A DNA stretch of 64,000 nucleotides, taken from NCBI GenBank assembly GCA_017963805.1, contig JAGCTE010000055.1, forward strand, positions 1-64,000, in the 5' to 3' direction. The notes under the pieces are model-generated. The model was given only the letters and a program-made list of their open reading frames with translations. It was not told where the DNA came from and did not search any database. Within the stretch, counting starts at the first letter, position 1. Each line of letters opens with the position of its first letter. The DNA comes from a bacterium. GTDB taxonomy: Bacteria > Auribacterota > UBA3054. The position numbers were made by a program, and so were the translations under genes. Positions 58,392 through 64,000 of this stretch are shown piece after piece.

Positions 58392-59228
58392 ATGAAATTT
58401 GACTTACAGAAAAACAAATTGTTCCTCGTAACTCTGGGCATCGTGGTTGTCATCGTCGTGGTGACCCTGGTGCTCTGGCGCGGATCGGTCAACAGCCTGA
58501 ACGAAGCCTCCGCCAATTTCGAAACCGCCAACAGCGACTACGAAACTCTGTGCAAGAATTACAACGGCGCCCCCTGCGAGGCCCTTCAGAAAGCCTACGA
58601 GGCCGACCTCGAAGCCCTGAAGAAGCAGGCCGGCGATTTTGTCGACGCCGTCAAGACCGAAAAACTCAACGTTCTCGATCCCTCCAACTTCAAGATCGAG
58701 CTGCGCAAGTACGACAATGAAATAAAGGAAGAGCGCGAAAAACGCAACATCAGCATCTATCCCGGCGAGGGCTTCTCTGAATTCCTGGGCGACGTGGTCG
58801 CCAAGGAATCCGATATGCCGAAGCTCTCCTCCCAGTTCCAGACCGTGAAAGACGTCCTCGGCGTGCTGCTCGACAACGACGTTTTGGAAGTTATTTCTAT
58901 AGAGAGGAACCAGGGCGAACAGATGACCGATTACGAAGACGAGGAGGAATCCTTCGGCGGCGCCAGCGCCAAGAAGGAGGAAAAGGTCGCCAAGTACGAA
59001 GGCATCCCCGTTTACTTCCAGTTCGCCATCCGCCCGGACAAGATCTACAACGTTCTCTCCCAGCTGCGCGACAAGCCCTTCTTCTATATAGTGAGAAGCA
59101 TAAGGACCGACCTTCAGCCGGACCCCGTCGGAACGGTCGAAGATCCCTCCGACATCCTTGAGCGCGTTACGGTCGACATGACCGTGGAAATGATCAAGAT
59201 CAACAAGCCCGCTGAGGCCGCTAAATAA
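58392..59228 (+). CDS. Amuc_1100-like inner-membrane-anchored pilus assembly protein
   Basis: This encodes 278 residues. One transmembrane helix at about 11-31 (LFLVTLGIVVVIVVVTLVLW) is followed by a coiled coil (about 35-90) and a periplasmic domain with a PilO-like ferredoxin fold. The arrangement, composition and position next to PilM match Akkermansia Amuc_1100, a PilO/PilN-like protein known for signalling to host TLR2. Sequence similarity could not be measured here, so the match rests on layout and locus. A Glu/Asp-rich loop lies around residues 176-200. AAGGAT precedes the ATG. Role: periplasmic part of the alignment complex joining PilMN to the secretin (inference). Confidence 0.75.
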   Translation: MKFDLQKNKLFLVTLGIVVVIVVVTLVLWRGSVNSLNEASANFETANSDYETLCKNYNGAPCEALQKAYEADLEALKKQAGDFVDAVKTEKLNVLDPSNFKIELRKYDNEIKEEREKRNISIYPGEGFSEFLGDVVAKESDMPKLSSQFQTVKDVLGVLLDNDVLEVISIERNQGEQMTDYEDEEESFGGASAKKEEKVAKYEGIPVYFQFAIRPDKIYNVLSQLRDKPFFYIVRSIRTDLQPDPVGTVEDPSDILERVTVDMTVEMIKINKPAEAAK

Positions 59229-59248
59229 ATCAAGAGGATTGGTAGATA

Positions 59249-60232
59249 ATGAAAGCTTTAAATGAACATTGGGAAAAATTGCTTTTCGTGGTGATCCTTC
59301 TGATCGTTTTGGTAGTGGTAGGCAAGGCCTTCACAAGCCAGAACGACGTCGACAGCTTTGAAGCCCGCGGCGAAGCCAAGGATGTCAAGGAAAGCGCTTT
59401 GGTCGGCATTCCGGGTTTGGTCGAGATCGTCAAGGCCTCCGCGCCGAAACTGGTCAGGAACGTCTTCACCCATGACTGGCTCCAGAGAAGCACGGCCAAC
59501 CAGGCCGCTCTGACGAGAAAGTGGGGGATAACCTGCGACGAGACCGGTCAGATGATCACCTATCGCCCCGACGCTGACAACGACGGCATGCCCAACGAAT
59601 GGGAACAGAAATACGGACTCGACTGGACGAACCCCGCCGACGCCGAAGAAGATCCTGACAAGGACACCTTCACCAACATTCGCGAATACACCCTCTCCCA
59701 GGAACTGGGCGTCGAAGTGCTCCCCAAGGATCCCACCAGCCCCAACGTCGTGGCCCAGGATTGGCGCATCGGCAAAGTCTACAATCCCGAACGCGAACTG
59801 CAGCTCGGCGGCTTCACCAAAGGCGCGACGCTGCGCTTCAAATACAAAGGAAAATTCCTGCCCAAGCTCGACCTTGACGCCACCCAGTTCGAGGCCGAGG
59901 AAGGCAGGATCTTCTATATAGAGAAAGTGGAAGAAGTCACAAAGCCCGACAGAAAGGGCGTCGAGAAGTTCGACGATTACAAAGTCACTTTGAAAGACGG
60001 CGCGAGCGGCGAAGAGTTCTTCTGCATGAGAAACGAAAAGAGCCTGGAAACTTTTGGCGTGGCCGAATTCATCAGCAAAGACGACGCGAACAAGAAAGTT
60101 CTTTGCAAAGTCGGCGACGAGATCGACCTTCCGATGATCAAGAAGAGCGGCAAAGTTTCCGCCATAGACGTTGAAAACAAGACTGTCACCGTCAATGCCA
60201 ACGAGATTGACTACACAGTCACTGCTGAATAA
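59249..60232 (+). CDS. Amuc_1099-like pilus-locus protein with calcium-binding-type repeats
   Basis: This encodes 327 residues. One N-terminal helix (about 12-30, LLFVVILLIVLVVVGKAF). Residues about 108-140 read DADNDGMPNEWEQKYGLD, then DPDKDTFTNIREY: Asp-rich loops of thrombospondin type-3/EF-like repeats, frequent in Verrucomicrobia. The C-terminal 150 residues are beta-rich, ending in two SH3-like strands. Position between the PilO-like gene and the secretin suggests a PilP-like linker that contacts the outer-membrane channel. AGAGGA precedes the ATG. Akkermansia Amuc_1099 has the same place in its locus; similarity needs a search. Confidence 0.72.
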   Translation: MKALNEHWEKLLFVVILLIVLVVVGKAFTSQNDVDSFEARGEAKDVKESALVGIPGLVEIVKASAPKLVRNVFTHDWLQRSTANQAALTRKWGITCDETGQMITYRPDADNDGMPNEWEQKYGLDWTNPADAEEDPDKDTFTNIREYTLSQELGVEVLPKDPTSPNVVAQDWRIGKVYNPERELQLGGFTKGATLRFKYKGKFLPKLDLDATQFEAEEGRIFYIEKVEEVTKPDRKGVEKFDDYKVTLKDGASGEEFFCMRNEKSLETFGVAEFISKDDANKKVLCKVGDEIDLPMIKKSGKVSAIDVENKTVTVNANEIDYTVTAE

Positions 60233-60273
60233 AATAAATAATCAAGATATAACAACTGATGGAGTTAACGAGC

Positions 60274-62838
60274 ATGAAAAACACAAAAGCCCTGACAGTA
60301 GTTGCAGTCTCACTGGCTGCGATCCTGCTTCTGGCGCAGAACGTGATGGCTGAAGCTGCCGTAGACCAGGCCATGAGACAGACGGCTGCTCTTCGCGCCC
60401 AGGAATTGGCCCGCGAATTGCAGATCGAACGTCAGGAACAGCGGCAGATGGCCGACCTTTTGTTCCAGCAGGCGCTTCCCCTAATCGAACAGGGTGAGTA
60501 CCGCAAGGCGCACACGCTTCTGTCCGAAGCGTTGAAGCGCTGCCCGAACCACGTTGAATCCAACGTGAAGATCGGTCAGGTCAACAGCGCTCTCTACGAC
60601 TACTACACCTCTGTGGCTAACGACAGACTTCAGATGCGCGACTACGAGTCGGCAATCAACTTCTATCGCCAGGCTCTCGAACACAAACAGGGCGACGAAG
60701 CTCTGAACGGCATCCAGAAAGCCCGCAAGCTTCTTGAGACCGCCGCCAGCCAGCAGCTCTCCAAGATCGTCAACACCGACCTCTCCGAAGAAGAACAGGT
60801 CTACCAGATGATCAAGCAGGCTGAAGAGAAAGTCGTCTACGGTCAGTACGAAGAAGCCAAGAGCATTCTGAAGCAGGCCATCAAGCTTGAAAGCGAAGAC
60901 CCCCGTCCCCGCCGCATGCTGAGAGACGTGATCGCCAAGCAGAACAAGCTCATCAAGAGCGACCTGGAACTCGAACGTTCCCAGATCATGCTCGAAGTGC
61001 TCCGCAAGATCTCCCCGGAAGCCGCTGAAGACACCGAAGAAGTCGGCAGCGAAGCCACCGACGCTCCCGGCGAGACCGCCCGCAAGGCTATGTGGGCTAA
61101 ACTGATGACCAAGATCCCGGCTGTCAACCTTGACAACAACTCGGTTTCCGAAGCGGTCCAGTTCCTTATTGAAGAAGGCAACGTCCCGATCGTGCTGGAC
61201 GCGGCCGGCGTCAATGACAAGATCTCCCTGGATGCCGAAGGCCCGACGATCCTGACCGTCATCGAATACATCTGCGACACCGCGAATTTGAATTACACCG
61301 TGACCGGCCCCGCCGTGATCATCTCCAAAGGCGAAGGCCAGATGGAGACCAGGATCTGGACGGTCTCTCCCGGCGTGGTCTCCAAGGCCTCTGAAATAGA
61401 GACCGAAGAAAGCTCTTCCGACGCGTTCGGCGGCATCTTCGATACCGAGACCGGCAGCGATGAAGACTTCACCGCCATGGAGACCGAACCCGAGCTGGTC
61501 CGCGCCCTGAAAGACTACATCGGCGCCGAAGTCGAAGGCAGCTCCATCTTCCTGGAACCCGTTTCCGGCACCTTGGTCGCCCGCAACACCGTCAAGAACT
61601 TGGAACTCATCGACAGCTACCTGAAGAACCTCGACGAAAGCGGCGATCAGGTCCAGGTCGAGATCCAGGCCAGATTCGTCGAGATCAGCGATGAAGATCT
61701 CAACGAGATCAGCTTCGGTATGAAACTCAAGAGCCCCTGGAAAGTCGTCAGCGCCCACAACAAGAACGGCAACGCCGTCGTGGCCAACCCGACCGACTTC
61801 ACCGGCGCTCTCCGCCGCTACTCCAGAGGTTCCCGCAACAGCCGCTATGCCGACCGTCTCTCCTCCGTTATGAGCATGATCGGTGTCGGCGGCATCGGCA
61901 AGAACCAGATCTCCGACGAGGTCATCGGCTTCTTCACCAACGCTCTGACCGATCCTGAAGTTGGTCTGATCTTCAACGCGATCGACAACAAGACCAACGC
62001 TGACGTTCTCTCCGCTCCTTCAGTTACCACCGTCAGCGGCCAGCCCAGGGTCACCATCAAGCAGATCACCGAGGTCATGTACCCCGAAGATTACACGGTC
62101 TACAAACCGGCTATCATTTACAGCAACTCCCAGTCTTTCAGCTTGATCGACCCGACTGCGGGCGCCCCCAACGTCAGCGCCATGCCCGGTTACGCCACGG
62201 TTGAAAGCACTCTTAAAGAAGATGTAGGTATCGAACTTCAGGTCTCCCCGATCGTGGCCGATGACAAGCGCACGGTCAGCATGGACATCACCTGCAAGAC
62301 CTCTTCCGAGATCGAGCCCCGCACCGTTTCCGTTTACGTCGGCAACCAGGCGCTCAACGTCGACCCCATCGAACTCGACATCCCGCGCTTCAAGTTCTCC
62401 GAAGTCAAGACTCAGGTCGTGGTCGCCGACGGCGAGACCGTGGTCTTGGGCGGCATGGTCACTGAAGTTCTCCGCAAGTACAAGGACAAAGTCCCCTTCC
62501 TGGGCGACCTCCCCTTGATCGGCCGTTTCTTCAGAGCTGAAGGCAGCTACAACGAGAAGAAGCATCTTCTGATATTCGTCAAGACCAACATCATCACTCC
62601 GACGGGCGAGCTCTACCGCGACCGCGTCGCCAGCAAACTGGCTTCCTCCCTCGAGCAGGAACGCGCCGACTATGAAGAAGGCGAACAGGTCTCCGAAGCT
62701 GAAGAAGGCGAAGAAGAGAGCAGTGAAGTTGAAGATTCCACCGAGTCCGAAGAAACCAGCGAAGAAAGCGAAGCTACCGAAGAGGAAACTTCCGAAGAAA
62801 CTTCCGAGGACGAAAGCGAGGAATCCACTGAGGAATAA
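60274..62838 (+). CDS. Secretin (GspD/PilQ family) with N-terminal TPRs and acidic tail
   Basis: The start is ATG 60274 (854 residues) because GGAG lies 9 bases upstream and MKNTKALTVVAVSLAAILLL is a signal peptide; ATG 60259 in the same frame lacks a site. Residues about 55-145 contain TPR-like units (GEYRKAHTLLSEALKRCPNH, RDYESAINFYRQALEHKQGD). N-domains follow (VSEAVQFLIEEGNVPIVLDA), then the secretin domain with SAPSVTTVSGQPR, VADGETVVLGGM and VPFLGDLPLIGRFFR near residue 745. The last about 55 residues are nearly all Glu, Ser and Thr, an unusual tail. Forms the outer-membrane channel for a pilus or exported substrate. Confidence 0.9.
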   Translation: MKNTKALTVVAVSLAAILLLAQNVMAEAAVDQAMRQTAALRAQELARELQIERQEQRQMADLLFQQALPLIEQGEYRKAHTLLSEALKRCPNHVESNVKIGQVNSALYDYYTSVANDRLQMRDYESAINFYRQALEHKQGDEALNGIQKARKLLETAASQQLSKIVNTDLSEEEQVYQMIKQAEEKVVYGQYEEAKSILKQAIKLESEDPRPRRMLRDVIAKQNKLIKSDLELERSQIMLEVLRKISPEAAEDTEEVGSEATDAPGETARKAMWAKLMTKIPAVNLDNNSVSEAVQFLIEEGNVPIVLDAAGVNDKISLDAEGPTILTVIEYICDTANLNYTVTGPAVIISKGEGQMETRIWTVSPGVVSKASEIETEESSSDAFGGIFDTETGSDEDFTAMETEPELVRALKDYIGAEVEGSSIFLEPVSGTLVARNTVKNLELIDSYLKNLDESGDQVQVEIQARFVEISDEDLNEISFGMKLKSPWKVVSAHNKNGNAVVANPTDFTGALRRYSRGSRNSRYADRLSSVMSMIGVGGIGKNQISDEVIGFFTNALTDPEVGLIFNAIDNKTNADVLSAPSVTTVSGQPRVTIKQITEVMYPEDYTVYKPAIIYSNSQSFSLIDPTAGAPNVSAMPGYATVESTLKEDVGIELQVSPIVADDKRTVSMDITCKTSSEIEPRTVSVYVGNQALNVDPIELDIPRFKFSEVKTQVVVADGETVVLGGMVTEVLRKYKDKVPFLGDLPLIGRFFRAEGSYNEKKHLLIFVKTNIITPTGELYRDRVASKLASSLEQERADYEEGEQVSEAEEGEEESSEVEDSTESEETSEESEATEEETSEETSEDESEESTEE

Positions 62839-62879
62839 CTTAAATGGCAATTAAAAAAGATATAGACTTTGGAGGTCTT

Positions 62880-64000
62880 ATGAACAAAAATATGCTGAGA
62901 ATGAGCCTTATCATCGGGCTGGTCATGCTGGCGGTCTCTCCGCTTCTGGCTGCCGATGAGCAGACGTTTGAGCAGAAGGAACAGCAGCTTTTGAGCGCCG
63001 CTGAACCCGAAGTCCAGACCGAAGCCAAGGCCGAGACCATCGAAATCCCCAAGGAAGTCGGTGAGGAAGACGGTTTCTGGACCAAACTCAAAAACGCCTT
63101 CGCCACCAAAGAAGAAAAGCCCGACCTTGACAACAAGACCGAACAGGAGATCCAGGTCTTGATGTTCGAAGGCCGCACTTACTACCGCAAGGGCGAATAC
63201 AGGAACGCTCTTAACAGCTTCGCTGAAGTCACCAAGCGCGATCCCTTCAATCCGCTGGCCCGCCGCTACATGAGCAGCTGCAATGAAAAGCTTCTCCGCA
63301 TCGAGGAAGACAACGTCGACCTGACCGCTCTCCAGCGCATCCAGGACGTTGAAAAGAGCATGCTGATCCTTACCGAAAAGCAGAAGGACCGCGACGAAGC
63401 CGTCGCCAACGCCGGCATCTCCACCGTCACCGACGAGAAGATGAACCGCGTCATCAAAGAGCTCAGCTTTATCGATGAGCCGATGGTGAACGTCCTCGAG
63501 ACCATCCGCGAGGAAGCGAACCTGAACCTGGTCATGCAGCCGGCCGCCGCCAACTCCATCCAGAACGTCACTCTGACGCTCACTCTTACGGACATCTCCG
63601 TGGCCGACGCCCTTGACATGATCTGCAAGCTCAGGAAACTGAACTACAGCGTGGACGGTGAATCCATCACCATAACGACCCAGGACTCAGCCCGCATCAT
63701 CAGCAGGACCTTCCGTTTGTCCCGCGGCCTCGATTCCATCGAAGTTTTGAACAAGGAATCCCTGCGCACCCCGACCGACAAGGCCAAAGAGCTCCTCAGG
63801 CGCATCGGCGTGACGGAAGTTAAAGAAGCCTCCGTCGTGTACGACGCTAGGACCAACCAGCTGATCGTCCGTAACACCGCCGAGAACCTGGCCCTCATCG
63901 AGAAGTTCCTCAAGAACTTCGACAAGACCCCGTCCCAGGTCGAGATCGAAGCCCGTTTCGTGACTGTCAGCAACGACAACATGAACGAACTCGTTTTCCG
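62880..64000 (+). CDS. Second secretin-family protein, 3' end outside window (partial)
   Basis: The frame runs open to the right edge, so about 373 residues are visible. The ATG at 62880 follows GGAGG by 3 bases; an in-frame ATG at 62844 has no site and would put 12 polar residues before the signal peptide MNKNMLRMSLIIGLVMLAVS. A TPR-like unit (GRTYYRKGEYRNALNSFAEV) is at about 95-120. STN/N-domains follow (MVNVLETIREEANLNLVMQP, ISVADALDMICKLRKLNYSV). An NTAENLALIEKFLKNFDKTP segment then leads into QVEIEARFVTVS, the start of the secretin core, where the window ends. It is a paralogue of the secretin 41 bases upstream. Confidence 0.85.
   Translation, partial: MNKNMLRMSLIIGLVMLAVSPLLAADEQTFEQKEQQLLSAAEPEVQTEAKAETIEIPKEVGEEDGFWTKLKNAFATKEEKPDLDNKTEQEIQVLMFEGRTYYRKGEYRNALNSFAEVTKRDPFNPLARRYMSSCNEKLLRIEEDNVDLTALQRIQDVEKSMLILTEKQKDRDEAVANAGISTVTDEKMNRVIKELSFIDEPMVNVLETIREEANLNLVMQPAAANSIQNVTLTLTLTDISVADALDMICKLRKLNYSVDGESITITTQDSARIISRTFRLSRGLDSIEVLNKESLRTPTDKAKELLRRIGVTEVKEASVVYDARTNQLIVRNTAENLALIEKFLKNFDKTPSQVEIEARFVTVSNDNMNELVF

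Noticed and set aside
60481-61758. 425-residue open frame on the minus strand
   Set aside because: Antisense to the secretin gene; no supporting features.
1-64000. Insertion sequences, prophage or integrative element
   Set aside because: No transposase, integrase, phage gene or terminal inverted repeat was seen, and the tRNA genes have no adjacent integrase or duplicated 3' end.

Overview
The window is a chromosomal stretch of a Gram-negative anaerobe, most likely a member of the Verrucomicrobiota / Kiritimatiellota / Lentisphaerota group, perhaps gut-associated. Four things point there: ten secreted proteins ending in a PEP-CTERM-like sorting tail (xPEP, hydrophobic helix, Arg/Lys-rich end); a pilus-type locus whose content resembles the Akkermansia Amuc_1098-1102 cluster; lipoproteins and secretins that need an outer membrane; and an oxygen-sensitive 2-oxoacid:ferredoxin oxidoreductase. 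No insertion sequence, CRISPR array, prophage or rRNA gene was seen.

Layout. 1-6.0 kb: two tandem paralogues of an unrecognised coiled-coil family (the first cut by the window edge), then convergently two tandem 593-residue secreted, probably beta-solenoid, proteins. 6.2-13.4 kb: two very large modular PEP-CTERM proteins, followed in the same direction by ilvE. 14.5-20.7 kb, minus strand: two more giant PEP-CTERM proteins. 20.8-31.1 kb, minus strand: a tight ten-gene run containing a GlmL/MutL-type ASKHA ATPase, a KOW / barrel-sandwich protein, a DUF6754-like membrane protein, two polytopic membrane proteins, four paralogous bitopic membrane proteins and a small protein. I know of no described function for this set, and it is my main candidate for a new system. 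31.3-38.5 kb: an aryl-2-oxoacid module (fused IorA-ferredoxin-IorB plus a PaaK-type ligase), a GH3 lipoprotein, a nuclease-fold-like protein and prmC. 38.5-43.2 kb: a 1569-residue repeat lipoprotein. 43.3-52.9 kb: five small PEP-CTERM proteins, four of the five followed by a near-identical terminator and three preceded by related promoter/leader blocks, then a GH92 alpha-mannosidase lipoprotein and another giant PEP-CTERM protein. 52.9-56.5 kb: tRNA-Ile and tRNA-Ala, a third beta-solenoid-like protein, a zinc-ribbon protein, RNase P RNA and a TPR protein. 56.6 kb to the end: a pilus/secretin operon with fused PilM-PilN, an Amuc_1100-like protein, an Amuc_1099-like protein and two secretins, the last cut by the edge.

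How it fits together. The window is dominated by cell-envelope and exported functions: surface or matrix proteins built from lectin-like and BACON-like modules, secreted glycosidases, and a trans-envelope pilus apparatus. Metabolism is limited to branched-chain transamination and aryl-2-oxoacid oxidation to aryl-CoA and arylacetate. The ten-gene ATPase/membrane cluster is probably a large inner-membrane assembly of unknown purpose. Promoters resemble sigma-70 types, with TTGACA / TAGAAT at several operons and many TG-extended -10 boxes behind T-rich spacers.
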